Source: Deltaproteobacteria bacterium
GTDB taxonomy: Bacteria; Myxococcota_A; Polyangia; Polyangiales; Ga0077539
Direction: 5' to 3'
Assembly (NCBI GenBank): GCA_016704445.1
Contig: JADJAE010000038.1
Location: forward strand, 1-64,000
DNA length: 64,000 bases
Below, piece by piece: positions 29,421-40,130 of this stretch. Made by a program: the position numbers and the translations under genes. Position 1 is the first letter of the stretch; every line of letters starts with the position of its first letter. The notes below the pieces were generated by a model that ran no database searches, was not told the DNA's origin, and saw only the letters and a list, made by a program, of their open reading frames with translations.

Positions 29421-30617
29421 TCAGTGCGGCGGCGCGCTCATCGGGGCCTCGCGCAGCTCGCCGCCAGGCTCGATGCGCAGCTCGCGACCCCGCCAGCGCA
29501 CCGCTCGGGTGCTGAGCGCCCTGACAAAGGCCCAGGCCAGCAGGGCGTCCGCCAGCGCGGCGTCGGTGATCAGCGAGGGGATCGCCCTCGACCGGCCGCT
29601 CGCCCTCGCCGCCGCCCACCCGACCGCCGCCCTCAGCAGCAGCACCAGCGCCTCCGCCCCCAGCGCGGGCGATCCGGCCAGCCCGGAGAGCGCCGCGGCC
29701 GTCGCCGCCAGCGTCAGGAGCGGCGTCGCGAAGAAGAGCGCGGGGTAGCTCGCCAGCAGCGCAGGCCGCTGCGCCCGGATGACCGCCAGCCATCGCCCGT
29801 AGCGGGCCGCCACGGCTCCGGCCGAGCGACCGGAGACGCGCGCCACGGCGACGCCCCGGGAGGCCACCACGCGGGCCCCGAGGGCCCTCCAGCGGCGGGC
29901 GAGCTCCATGTCCTCGCCGAGGTGGCGGCAGAGCGCGTCGAAGCCTCCGATGGCCTCCAGCGCGCTGCGGCGGATGGCGACGGCCTTGCCCACCAGGCCG
30001 CCGCCGTCGATGCCCGAGAGGAGGGTGAAGGCGTGGAGCGATCCGCCCAGCAGCGCCTCCGAGGCGCGGTCGGCGGAGGTCTCGCCGGGGGCCTCGTGCG
30101 GGGGCGCCCAGACCGCCGCCACGCCCGGATCGGCGAGGGGCGAGAGCAGGGCGTCCCAGTCGAAGGTCGTGAGGTCGACGTCGCTGTCGATGTTGACCAC
30201 CACGGGGGCCTCGGGCTCGGAGGCGATCACCCTCGCGAGCTGGTCGCTCTTCTGGTTGGGGGCGGTCGCTCCGGTCACCACCAGCCGGGCGTCGATGCCT
30301 CGGGCCACGAGGTGTCCGCACGCCGTGGCGATCGCCGGAATGGCCGGGTCGTCGGGGGTCGCGACGGCGAAGCGCAGCCGGAGCAGGGCTCGGTGAGAGG
30401 GGTCGTCGGCGAGGGCCCCGAGGCTGGAGAGGGTGAGCGAGAGGGAGGGCTCGGCGCCCGCGCAGGGGCGCACCAGGAGGAGCGGGGTCGAGAGCGAGGA
30501 GGGGGCCCTGGAGGCGGCGGAGGGGACCGGGCGGCGCAGCGAGCGGGCGGCCGCCACCCCGTAGACCGAGGCGACGACCGTGGCCCAGGAGAGCAGCGCG
30601 GCGTCTGCGGGGGTCAC
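29421..30617 (-). CDS. Glycosyltransferase, family-2/GT21-like
   Basis: This 398-residue membrane protein has one N-terminal and about three C-terminal hydrophobic segments. Its catalytic domain shows NIDSDVD (the D-x-D strand), GGFDALCRHLGEDMELARRW and the R-x-x-R-W motif RYGRWLAVIR, a layout like ceramide glucosyltransferase and HpnI. GTG 30617 overlaps the stop of crtC. In this operon it could glycosylate a hydroxylated carotenoid, the kind of product CrtC makes. That substrate is inferred from position only. Confidence 0.85.
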   Translation of the reverse strand: MTPADAALLSWATVVASVYGVAAARSLRRPVPSAASRAPSSLSTPLLLVRPCAGAEPSLSLTLSSLGALADDPSHRALLRLRFAVATPDDPAIPAIATACGHLVARGIDARLVVTGATAPNQKSDQLARVIASEPEAPVVVNIDSDVDLTTFDWDALLSPLADPGVAAVWAPPHEAPGETSADRASEALLGGSLHAFTLLSGIDGGGLVGKAVAIRRSALEAIGGFDALCRHLGEDMELARRWRALGARVVASRGVAVARVSGRSAGAVAARYGRWLAVIRAQRPALLASYPALFFATPLLTLAATAAALSGLAGSPALGAEALVLLLRAAVGWAAARASGRSRAIPSLITDAALADALLAWAFVRALSTRAVRWRGRELRIEPGGELREAPMSAPPH

Positions 30618-31654
30618 GCGCCGCGACGCATCCGGAAGGGGATCAGGAAGCGCACCCAGGAGGAGGCGAAGCGGTCGAGGTCGACGCTCTCGTGCATGGC
30701 GTGGACGCGCGACCCGAGCAGCGAGGTGGAGAGCACGCTGCGGGCGTAGAAGGGCGCGTCTTCGAGGGTGCGGGCGACCTTCGCGCGTGCGCCGTGGTCG
30801 CAGCGGGTGCCCCGGGAGATGCCCCAGCGGGTGCGGCCGAGGGGGTGCTCCGAGGGGAGCTCGATGACCTCCGCGCTGCCGTCGGGGCGATAGCGCCGGG
30901 CGAGGCGGGAGCGGGTGCGGCGGCCGTCGCGGAGCGTGGCGTCGTAGAGGATCACCGGGCGGCCGTCGACGTCGGCGCGGGACCAGTCCCAACCGTGGAA
31001 GTCGTCTTCGAGGGCGGCGTCGCCCGCGTTGGCGTCGTGGTAGCCGACGCCCGACCAGCGGAGCGCGGGCTCGGAGAGCTCGACCTCGACGCGGCAGAGC
31101 GGCGCCACGGCCCACCAGAGGTGGCGGCCGGCGGGGTCGAGCGCCTGCGGGGCTCCGTGCTGCACCGTCGGGATCACCCTCACCCTGCCCACGATGCGAC
31201 CGGGGATCAGCGAGGGGAAGGGCGAGGTCTTCTCGCGCAGCTCGATGTGCAGCTCGCCGCGCTCCCAGCGCAGGCTGCTCGCCCCGAGGCTGAGGTGCGA
31301 CGGGCCTCGGCTGACCTCGGAGGCGCCCCGCTCGGTGAGCGCCCAGGTGGTCGCGCGGGGGCCGTAGAGCGCGACGTTCATGGTGCAGTGCTCGAGCGGG
31401 TCGGCCTTCGCCCCGACCGCGGAGGCCCCGGCGCGCGAGCTCGCGTACCAGGGCGAGAACACGTTGCCCACCATGCCGATGAGGGTGACGCCGTGCTGGC
31501 CGTCGTCGCTCAGCGCATCGACGTACCACCACGCGTAGCCGCCAGAGGGGAGGTCGCGGTCGAAGCGAGGTCCGAGAGCACGCTCTCCGCCGCCAGCAGC
31601 CCGCTCCGCGCCACCATCGGGACCCCGGCCCCCGGGTGCGCGCTCCCTCCGCAC
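30614..31654 (-). CDS. crtC: Carotenoid 1,2-hydratase, CrtC-like
   Basis: The conserved CrtC start region SGGYAWWYVDALSDDG is followed by GMVGNVFSPWYASSR and GPSHLSLGASSL. The later landmarks are GYHDANAGDAAL and WDWSRA. CrtC adds water across the terminal 1,2 double bond of carotenoids. The only start codon before the conserved core in this frame is GTG 31654, which overlaps crtD by 145 bp, unusually long. Either this start is used, or an indel near 31570-31600 has shifted the frames. In Myxococcus xanthus crtC and crtD are likewise neighbours. Confidence 0.82.
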   Translation of the reverse strand: MRRERAPGGRGPDGGAERAAGGGERALGPRFDRDLPSGGYAWWYVDALSDDGQHGVTLIGMVGNVFSPWYASSRAGASAVGAKADPLEHCTMNVALYGPRATTWALTERGASEVSRGPSHLSLGASSLRWERGELHIELREKTSPFPSLIPGRIVGRVRVIPTVQHGAPQALDPAGRHLWWAVAPLCRVEVELSEPALRWSGVGYHDANAGDAALEDDFHGWDWSRADVDGRPVILYDATLRDGRRTRSRLARRYRPDGSAEVIELPSEHPLGRTRWGISRGTRCDHGARAKVARTLEDAPFYARSVLSTSLLGSRVHAMHESVDLDRFASSWVRFLIPFRMRRGA

Positions 31655-33081
31655 AGGTAGAGCCCCGGGAGCTTCGAGCGCGACGGTGCCCTCGCCAGCG
31701 GAGAGGTCCAGCCGTGCGAGGGCGGGCCGTAGAGCGCGCCCCCCGTCGCTGGAAACATCCGCTCGAAGTCCGTCGGCGTGGTGATCGATCGCCGTGAGGG
31801 GTCCCAGTCCAGGCTCAGACCGAGCGCGTCGAGGTGTCGTCGGGTCGTGGTCTCGCATCGTTCGATTTCGTCCTCGGAGAAGGGGCGCCGGTCGCCGCGC
31901 GCGGGGGCGTTGACGATCAGGAACAGCCGCTCGCGCCCGTCGTCGGTGGCGGGCGCGCGGCCGGAGTCGTCGCGGTCCTGGGCGCAGACGTAGACGGTGG
32001 GGTCCGAGGGGAGCGAGTCCCCATCGGTGATCTCTCGAAACTCCCGCGGATAGTCGCGGCTGAAGAACACGTTGTGACGCACCAGCGGGAAGCCGCCGGT
32101 CTTGGCCACCGCGCTGAAGGTCACCGCCGAGAGCGAGCGGCCGAGGCCCGGGTCGACGCTCCATGCCCGCTGCGCCGCCGGCCCGAGGAGCCCCGCGGAG
32201 AGGGCCCCGACGTCGCCGTTGAAGACCACGGCGTCGGCGTCGAGGGCGCGGCCGTCGTCCAGGCGCACCCCGGTCGCGCGGCCTCCTCGGGTGAGCACCT
32301 CGCTCACGCCGTGGCCCATCGCGAAGGTCACGCCGCGCTCCGTGGCGAGGCGGGCGAGGCCCTCGGCCAGCCGGGCCATGCCGCCGCGCACGACCCAGAC
32401 GCCCTCGCGCTCGACGTGGGCGATCACGTTGAGCGTGGCGGGCGCGAGGAAGGGGGACGACCCGCAGTAGGTGGCGTAGCGGCCGAAGAGCTGGAGCAGC
32501 CGGGGGTCGCGGAAGAAGTCCCCGAGCGACGACCAGAGCGTGCGGGTCGCGTCGATGCGGGCGAGCGAGAGCATCCCCCGCAGGCCCTGGGAGCGGAGCA
32601 CCGTGCCCAGGGTGGGCCGCTGAGAGCGCATGAAGGGCCCCTCCACGTGCTCGTGGATGCGCTTCGCATAGGCGCAGAATGCCCTGTATCCCGCGGCCTC
32701 GCGGGCTCCGGCGAGGGCGCCGACGGCGTCGGCGGTGCGGTCGATGTCGCGGTAGAGGTCGAGCCGCGATCCGTCGGCCCAGGCGTGCCGGGCGAGCACC
32801 TCCACCGGGTCGAGGGTGACGTAGTCGTCGAGGGAGACGCCCGCGGCGGCGAAGAGCTCGTCGAAGACCGCGCGCACGGTGAGCACCGTGGGCCCGGAGT
32901 CGATGAGCCGACCGGCGACCTCGACCTCGCGCATCTTGCCGCCCACGCGGGCGGAGCGCTCGACCACGGTGACGTCGAGCCCGCGGGAGGAGAGGGCGAT
33001 CGCGGCGCTCAGTGCGCCGACGCCGGCGCCTACGACGACGACTCGCTCGGGGCGGTGCAGGGAGGTGGGTCCGTCGGCCAT
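31510..33081 (-). CDS. crtD: CrtI/CrtD-type carotenoid desaturase
   Basis: This 523-residue flavoenzyme of the phytoene-desaturase family has an N-terminal dinucleotide fold VVVVGAGVGALSAAIAL, then ERSARVGGKM and DSGPTVLTV. The C-terminal FAD motif is LYLCGGSAHPGAGVPMV. Its position directly before crtC and a glycosyltransferase favours the CrtD (methoxy/hydroxyneurosporene desaturase) role over CrtI; by sequence alone I cannot separate them. ATG 33081 is chosen; GTG 33129 is a longer alternative. Confidence 0.9.
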   Translation of the reverse strand: MADGPTSLHRPERVVVVGAGVGALSAAIALSSRGLDVTVVERSARVGGKMREVEVAGRLIDSGPTVLTVRAVFDELFAAAGVSLDDYVTLDPVEVLARHAWADGSRLDLYRDIDRTADAVGALAGAREAAGYRAFCAYAKRIHEHVEGPFMRSQRPTLGTVLRSQGLRGMLSLARIDATRTLWSSLGDFFRDPRLLQLFGRYATYCGSSPFLAPATLNVIAHVEREGVWVVRGGMARLAEGLARLATERGVTFAMGHGVSEVLTRGGRATGVRLDDGRALDADAVVFNGDVGALSAGLLGPAAQRAWSVDPGLGRSLSAVTFSAVAKTGGFPLVRHNVFFSRDYPREFREITDGDSLPSDPTVYVCAQDRDDSGRAPATDDGRERLFLIVNAPARGDRRPFSEDEIERCETTTRRHLDALGLSLDWDPSRRSITTPTDFERMFPATGGALYGPPSHGWTSPLARAPSRSKLPGLYLCGGSAHPGAGVPMVARSGLLAAESVLSDLASTATSPLAATRGGTSMR

Positions 33082-33145
33082 CGGGGAGTGTGATGCCCGA
33101 GGTGGGTCATCGGGCGCACCTTCCTGCACGATCGTGAGGGGGCGA

Positions 33146-33592
33146 TCAGTGGCGGCGGGCGTCGAGGTCGCGGCGCAGGAAGGCGCGGAAGGTGTCGAGG
33201 CCGTCGTGGGTCCATGCGGACTCGATGGCGGCGGCGATGGTGCGGTTGCGGGTCGTGAGGGCCTGGAAGGCCGGGTAGTCGGGGTCGGAGGGCTCGACGG
33301 TGACGTGCTGGTCGTGGGTGTCGGCCCGGAAGAACCATGCCTCGCCCGAGGGCAGGCGCTCGATGACCAGCTTCATATGGGGGTAGTAGCGGTTGCCCAG
33401 CCGGAGGGCGTAGCGGGACTCGCCGTCGCGCTCGAAGGCAGAGCACTCGTAGAGCCCGTCGGGGGGAGCGCTGCGGACCTCGTCGACCAGGGCCGCGACC
33501 AGGGGAGGAAGGGGACCCTCGTAGGCGAGGCGGAGATACTCGTCGATCGCGTGGCCCACGGTGGCAGGAGTCGGGCGGTCGGTGAGTGACAT
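33146..33592 (-). CDS. Hypothetical small protein
   Basis: This 148-residue soluble protein has start ATG 33592 with a GGGGAC-type ribosome site. N-terminal helices (VGHAIDEYLRLAYEGPLPPL) are followed by a beta-rich middle (YALRLGNRYYPHMKLVIERL) and a helical tail. It lies upstream of crtD on the same strand by 64 bp and could belong to the operon. Family not recognised. Confidence 0.65.
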   Translation of the reverse strand: MSLTDRPTPATVGHAIDEYLRLAYEGPLPPLVAALVDEVRSAPPDGLYECSAFERDGESRYALRLGNRYYPHMKLVIERLPSGEAWFFRADTHDQHVTVEPSDPDYPAFQALTTRNRTIAAAIESAWTHDGLDTFRAFLRRDLDARRH

Positions 33593-33677
33593 TTCGTCCC
33601 CTTTAGAAGCCCAATGGACGGTTTCGGGGCCTCGGGAGGCTACCACGCCCGAGGCTGAGGGTTCATGTGGTAGAGCG

Positions 33678-34061
33678 ATGGAGAGAATGGAAGCCGTGAA
33701 TCCCGACGTGCTGGTGGTCGAGGATGATCCCGACCTCAACGAGATGCTTGGGGCCTACGTGCGCCTCGCGGGCTTCCGGTACCGGCCCGCGCTCGACGGC
33801 ACCAGCGCGCTGCGGGAGCTCGGCTCGCACCGGCCCTCGCTGGTGCTGCTCGACCTGATGCTCCCCGACATCGACGGCTTCGAGGTGTGCCGCCGGCTCC
33901 GGGCCGACGACTCGACCCGGGACGTGCCGGTGGTGATCTTGAGCGCGCTCAACGAGGCGGACGCGCGTCGGCGGGCCTCGGAGCTCGATGTGAAGGAGTT
34001 CTTGACCAAGCCCTTCGACCCCGACGCCCTGATGGCGACGCTGCGGCACCACGGGCTCTGA
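33678..34061 (+). CDS. Single-domain response regulator
   Basis: This 127-residue CheY-type receiver has the acidic pocket VVEDD, phosphoacceptor Asp59 (LLDLMLPDIDG) and Lys111 (FLTKPF); it has no output domain. ATG 33678 is chosen; ATG 33687 is also possible. It is 90 bp upstream of a receiver-kinase hybrid, which is a likely partner. Confidence 0.88.
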   Translation: MERMEAVNPDVLVVEDDPDLNEMLGAYVRLAGFRYRPALDGTSALRELGSHRPSLVLLDLMLPDIDGFEVCRRLRADDSTRDVPVVILSALNEADARRRASELDVKEFLTKPFDPDALMATLRHHGL

Positions 34062-34151
34062 TCGCGGGTTGGAGTGCCCACGGCTCGACGCCGGGGTGGA
34101 GCGGCGCCATAGAGGCCGACGAGTCGGGACGCGAGAGGGTGTACACCTCCG

Positions 34152-35311
34152 ATGAAGCACGCGAAACGGCACACGGTGCTGGTGGTCGACGATGAGCCGG
34201 ACGTGATCCAGAGCGTCAAGGACCTGCTGCGCCTCGAGTACAACGTGATCGGCGCGACGCGGGCCTCGGAGGCGATGCGCCTGCTCGGCGAGCACGAGGT
34301 GCACGTGGTCATGACCGACCAGCGCATGCCCGAGATGACCGGGGTGGAGTTTCTCCATCGCATCTGCGACGCGTACCCCGACGTGGTGCGGCTGCTCTTC
34401 ACCGGGTACGCCGACCTGCCCGCGGTGATCGACGCCATCAACCGGGGCAGCGTGTACCGGTACATCACCAAGCCGTGGGATCCGGAGGAGCTGCAGTCGG
34501 TGATCCGCGAGGCGTGCCTGCGGTACGAGCTGGTCGCCGAGCGAAGGCGGCTGCTGGAGGAGCTGGAGGTGAAGAACGCCACGCTCGCGAGGGCGAGCGA
34601 CCTCAAGAGCGCGTTCATCCGGGTGGTGGGCCACGAGCTGCGCACTCCCCTCACGATCCAGCTGGGGCTGACCCGGCTGGCGCTGCGTACCCCGGGGCTC
34701 GCTCCGCCGGAGGTGCACGACTGGCTCGGGCGCATCGAGCGGGCGGCGCAGCGCCTCTACCGGCGCTCGGAGCAGCTCATGGTGCTGCTTCACGGGGAGC
34801 ACTTCGCCCGCAGCATGGACAAGGCGCCGATCGACCTCGCGGTGATCGTGAGAGAGGCCACGGACGAGGTGCGGCCCTTCGTCGACCAGCGGCATCAGGT
34901 GCTGGTGGTCGACGCGCCCTCGGACCTCGGGTCCGTCGAGGTCGACGCGTCGAAGATCGAGGACAGCCTCAACCAGCTCCTGCTGAACGCGATCAAGTTC
35001 ACGCCCGACGGGGGGACGGTGACGGTGAGCGCGAGGCGGCTGGACGGGAGCGCCCGCATCGAGGTGCGCGACTCCGGCAGCGGCGTGCCGGACTCGTCGA
35101 TGGAGTACCTGTTCGAGCCCTTCTTCACGGGCTTCGACACCGAGCGGCACTCGTCGGGCACCTACGAGTTCGGGGCGCGGGGCCTGGGGCTCGGCCTGAG
35201 CGTGGTGAAGGCCTTCGTGGAGATGCACGGCGGCTCGGTGGACGCGCAGCGCCAGGCGCAGGGCGGGATGATGTTCAGCATCGAGCTGCCCGGGGCCACG
35301 GCGAGCCCGGC

Positions 35312-35330
<19 letters not shown>
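34152..35330 (+). CDS. Receiver-first histidine kinase hybrid
   Basis: This 392-residue protein starts with a receiver (VVDDEPD, phosphoacceptor Asp56, Lys107 in ITKPWD). It continues into a HisKA domain with GHELRTPL (His161) and a HATPase domain (N box LLLNAIKFTPDGG, G boxes DSGSGV and GLGLGLSVVKAF). A receiver in front of the kinase suggests control by another phosphodonor. There is no transmembrane segment. Its 3' end overlaps the convergent PAS kinase by 19 bp. Confidence 0.92.
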
Positions 35331-36781
<1,451 letters not shown>

Positions 36782-36805
36782 CGAAGAGGTGAGCTCACCT
36801 CCCTC

Positions 36806-38264
36806 CATCCCTGTCAACGTGGGTTTGAAGTGCCGGTGTGACGCGTTTTCCCGCGCCTCGGTCGCGCGGGGATCCGCGGGAGCTCTCGTTGTTCTACGTT
36901 CGGGCGCACGATGCGCACGATCCCCACGCTTACCCCGTTCGTTCAGCAGGTTCTCGACCGCTACGAGGCGCATGCGCCGATCGCCTTCGCGGTCCGCTTG
37001 AGCCTGGAGCACACCTTCGCAGCCCCCGAGATCGACGCCATCTTCGAGGTGACGCGGCAGGCGCAGTACGACAAGACCCTGCACTTCTCGACGGTCGTCG
37101 ACGTCATGGTGGCGGTCGTCACGCGAACGGTGCCCTCGGTCAACGCCGGGATCCTCGCCCTCGGCGGCCCCGGTCCCCCCTTCTACAACAAGCTAACGCC
37201 ACCAGCCGGGCGGTGTCGAGCACTCCGCCCGCAAGGCCCGGGTTGATCGCGGGCAGGTCTCCGGCTCGCCTCAAGTCGTCGACGGTGCCACTGGCCCACC
37301 CGGCGTCGGCTCAGCGTGCTCGGGGTGGGCTCCCCGGCCTGTGTCTGGCCATCCTGGAGCCCGACGTCATGCTCGTCACTGCGGCGATCCCCTGCGAGGA
37401 CGGCCACGCCCAGGAGCGGAGCCTCACGGCCGACCTGCTCGCCCACGTCGAGGCCGGCGATTGCCTGATGGCCGATCGAAACTTCTGCACGACTCCGATC
37501 CTGTTCGGCATCGCCGAGCGTCACGCCGTGAGTGTCATTCGAGAGCACGCCCACCTGCCGTGGAGCCCGGTCGGAGCGCGCACCGCGCAGGGCCGGATTC
37601 CGACCGGACAGGTCTTCGAACAGGCGATCGTGGTCGAGGGCGCCGACGGGGCGAAGCTCCCGGCGCGCCGCATCACGCTCGTGCTCGACACCCCGACACG
37701 AGACGGCGATTCGGAGCTGCACCTCATCACGACGATTCCCGCCGAGAGGGCGAGTGCGGCGGCGGTCGCGCAAGCGTACGCGGCGCGCTGGCGAATCGAG
37801 ACCGCGTTCGGTCACATGGCGTCGTGGCTGGAGTCGGAGATCGAGACGCTGGGCTATCCGCGTGCGGCGCTGCTCGGATTCTGCGTCGGCGTGATGGCGT
37901 ACAACACGCTGTCGGTGGTGCAGGGGGCGCTGCGCGCGGTGCACGGGGAGACGGTCGTGCAGGAGGAGGTCTCGGGCTATCACCTCGTTCATCAGGCCCG
38001 CGCCGACGTGGGCGGCCTCGACACGCTGCTGGAGGACAAGGACTGGGAACCGTTTCGCCGCATGCCCGTGGCCGAGCTCGCGGAACTGCTCGTCGAGATC
38101 GTCCGGCACATCCCACTGCCGACGATCAAGAAGGCGAAGCGTGGGCCGAAGAACCCTGTCCCGAAGCGCACGCGCTTCAAGAATCCCTCACGTCTCGACC
38201 GAAGCTCTCGACCGAGGCACTCGACGAGGCGTGGACGCGCTCATCAACCACGTTGACAGGGATG
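36806..38264. mobile_element. Decayed IS4-type insertion sequence
   Basis: The element is 1459 bp. Its ends 36806-36822 and 38248-38264 are perfect 17-bp inverted copies (CATCCCTGTCAACGTGG). It contains a frameshifted DDE transposase. No clear target duplication flanks it. The left end lies 25 bp before the start of the PAS kinase gene; the right end is followed by 117 bp and then the end of rtcR. Confidence 0.85.
36911..38256 (+). pseudogene. IS4-family transposase, frameshifted
   Basis: The N-terminal 95 residues (from ATG 36911 to FYNKL) are in one frame. The catalytic part resumes in another frame: LEPDVMLVTAAIPCEDGHAQ, then CLMADRNFCTTPILFG, then YAARWRIETAFGHMASWLES, the IS4 Y-(2)-R-(3)-E motif. 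Adding one A near 37195 would restore reading into NATSRAVSS. The segment before LPGLCLAIL is too short and scrambled, so an internal deletion is likely too. The C-terminal tail is also shifted (PHVSTEALD is in a third frame). Not functional. Confidence 0.85.
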
Positions 38265-38336
38265 CGGGCCCGCCGGAAGGTCCAGTGGCTGGTCCGAGCC
38301 CGGGCAGGCCCGGGCGCACCCGTTATAGCCGGGGGT

Positions 38337-38357
38337 GGGGGGGGGGGGGGGGGGGGG
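38337..38357. repeat. 21-base G homopolymer
   Basis: A run of 21 consecutive G lies 72 bp beyond the right end of the insertion sequence. A CCCGGGC-AGG-CCCGGGC palindrome is just upstream at about 38299. Such a run is unstable and also hard to sequence, so its length may be unreliable. Confidence 0.8.
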
Positions 38358-38381
38358 ACGAACAAAGCGGCACTGAAGCGA

Positions 38382-40014
38382 TCACCCCCGCACGGCCTCC
38401 CAGGACAGGTGGTAGCGCGCGAGGTACTTCCGCAGCCGGTCGGCGTCGTTGACCGAGGCCTTGCCGCTGCGGGACACCGCGAAGAGCGCGCGGCCCGCGG
38501 CGGAGAGGGAGGGCGACGCGCGGCACGCCCGCACCACCTCCGCGAGCTGCGCCCGGTCGAAGCGGTCGAGCGCCGCCACGCCCTCGTCGCCGAGCGTCGA
38601 GCGCAGCAGCTGGTCGTCGCCCTCTCCCGTGGGGGAAGCGCGCTCGGTCGAAGAGAGACGCCAGCGGGCCCTCAGCCGGGCGAGCTCCTCGTCGACGGTG
38701 GGGACGTCGATGCGGCCCCCCGGGCAGAGCGTCGCCATGCGGGTGATGGCGGCGCTGAAGTCCCGGAAGTTGCCCGGCCAGGGGGCCTCCGGGGAGGTCG
38801 CGAAGGCCACGAAGCGGGCGCGGGCCTCGCGGCTGAAGGCCACCCTCGCCCCGAGCGCGCGCTCGCACTGCGCGAGCTCGAAGTCGAGGTTGGGCTCGAC
38901 GTCCTCCGGGCGCTCCCGGAGCCCTGGGAGCGCGAAGGTCCAGAGCTCGATGCGCGCGAGGAGGTCTTCGCGGAAGCGCCCCTCGGCGACGCGCGCCGCC
39001 AGGTCGCGGTGGGTGCCCGCCAGGAGCTGGAAGTCGCTCTTCACCTCGCGGTCGCTCCCCATCGGGCGGAAGCTCTTCTCCTCCAGCGCCCGCAGCAGCA
39101 TCGCCTGCTCGTCGAGCCCCAGCTCGGCGATCTCGTCGAGGAAGAGCGTGCCACGGTCGGCCTTGCGGAGGAGCCCCTCGCGCTCGGTCATGGCGCCGGT
39201 GAAGGCCCCCTTCGCGTGGCCGAAGAGGGTGGACATCGCGCCGTCGCCGCGCAGCGTCGCGCAGTTGACCTCGACGAACTCCCCGGCCACCTGACGCCGC
39301 GATTTCTTCAGCGCGAAGATGCGCCCCGCGAGCTGCGACTTGCCCGAGCCGGTAGGGCCGGTGAGCAGCATCGGGGCGCGAGAGGCGACCGCCACCCGCT
39401 CGATGCGGTCGATGAGGGCGTTGAAGGCCGCGTTGCGGGTCTCGATGCCGGCCTTGAGCCCGCCGGCGCTCCCGGGCCTCGGCGGCGAAGCGCGACGCGA
39501 GGCGGCCGTAGCGAGAGAGGTCCAGGTCGATGGCGCGCCAGGTCCCGGCGGCGCGGGAGGCGGGGTCGCGGTCGGCGCGCGTGGGCGGCGAGGTCTGGAG
39601 CAGCGTGGCCGGGAGGTGCCGCGACTCGGTGAGCAGGAAGAGCACGATCTGGGCGACGTGGGTGCCCGTGGTGATGTGCACGAGGTAGTCCTCGCGCTCG
39701 GGGTCGAAGGGGTAGGAGCGCGCGAAGTCGTGGAGCGAGGCGTAGACCTCCTCGAGGTCCCACGGGTCGGCCATGGCGAAGGGGACGAGGTTGACCTTCG
39801 TCTCGGGTGAGACCGCCGCGATGTCCTGTCGGATCAGCCTCGCCAGGGTCGCGTACTGGGGCTGGTGCAGGAGCTCGAAGCGCGACACCAGCAGGTCGGG
39901 GTGCTGGCACACCGCGACGGAGGGACGCCACCGCTCCCAGCGCTGCTCGCGGGCTCCGGAGTCGAGCACCGGACCCAGCAGGCCGATGACCACCGTGGGC
40001 TTCTTCTTCGCCAT
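38382..40014 (-). pseudogene. rtcR: RtcR, sigma-54 activator of RNA repair, frameshifted
   Basis: Together the two frames make about 544 residues. The N-terminal CARF-type domain begins MAKKKPTVVIGLLGPVLD at ATG 40014. A frame change follows at 39471-39476, then SAGGLKAGIETRNAAFNALI leads into the AAA+ part: Walker A GPTGSGKS, sigma-54 loop GAFTGA, DEIAEL. Removing one G of the GGG in that spot restores the family sequence exactly. RtcR proteins sense damaged RNA ends and activate rtcBA from a sigma-54 promoter. As sequenced the protein would be cut before the ATPase domain. Confidence 0.85.
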
Positions 40015-40018
40015 GGGG

Positions 40019-40032
40019 ATAAGACCGCTTAT
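40019..40032 (+). promoter_or_regulatory. Inverted repeat in the rtcR-rtcB gap
   Basis: ATAAG-ACCG-CTTAT is a perfect inverted repeat 55 bp upstream of the sigma-54 element and 5 bp from the rtcR start. It could be an RtcR upstream activating site; no direct evidence. Confidence 0.35.
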
Positions 40033-40086
40033 ACCATCGTATCGTACCGACCCGCCCGATCTGCGAGATTTCCCGTAGAACGGCGG

Positions 40087-40103
40087 TGGCACGCGCCCTG
40101 CGA
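40087..40103 (+). promoter_or_regulatory. Sigma-54 promoter of rtcB-rtcA
   Basis: TGGCACG at 40087-40093 followed by CTGC at 40098-40101 gives the invariant GG-N10-GC spacing of the -24/-12 promoter. The only notable mismatch is C for the first T of TTGC. It lies 28 bp upstream of the rtcB ATG, as expected for an RtcR-controlled operon. Confidence 0.75.
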
Positions 40104-40130
40104 TAAGGCCGGATCAGGAGGTCACCGGAT

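Noticed and set aside
37341..39632. 763-residue frame running through the IS and rtcR region
   Set aside because: It crosses the insertion-sequence end and the 21-G run and is a shadow of other coding frames.
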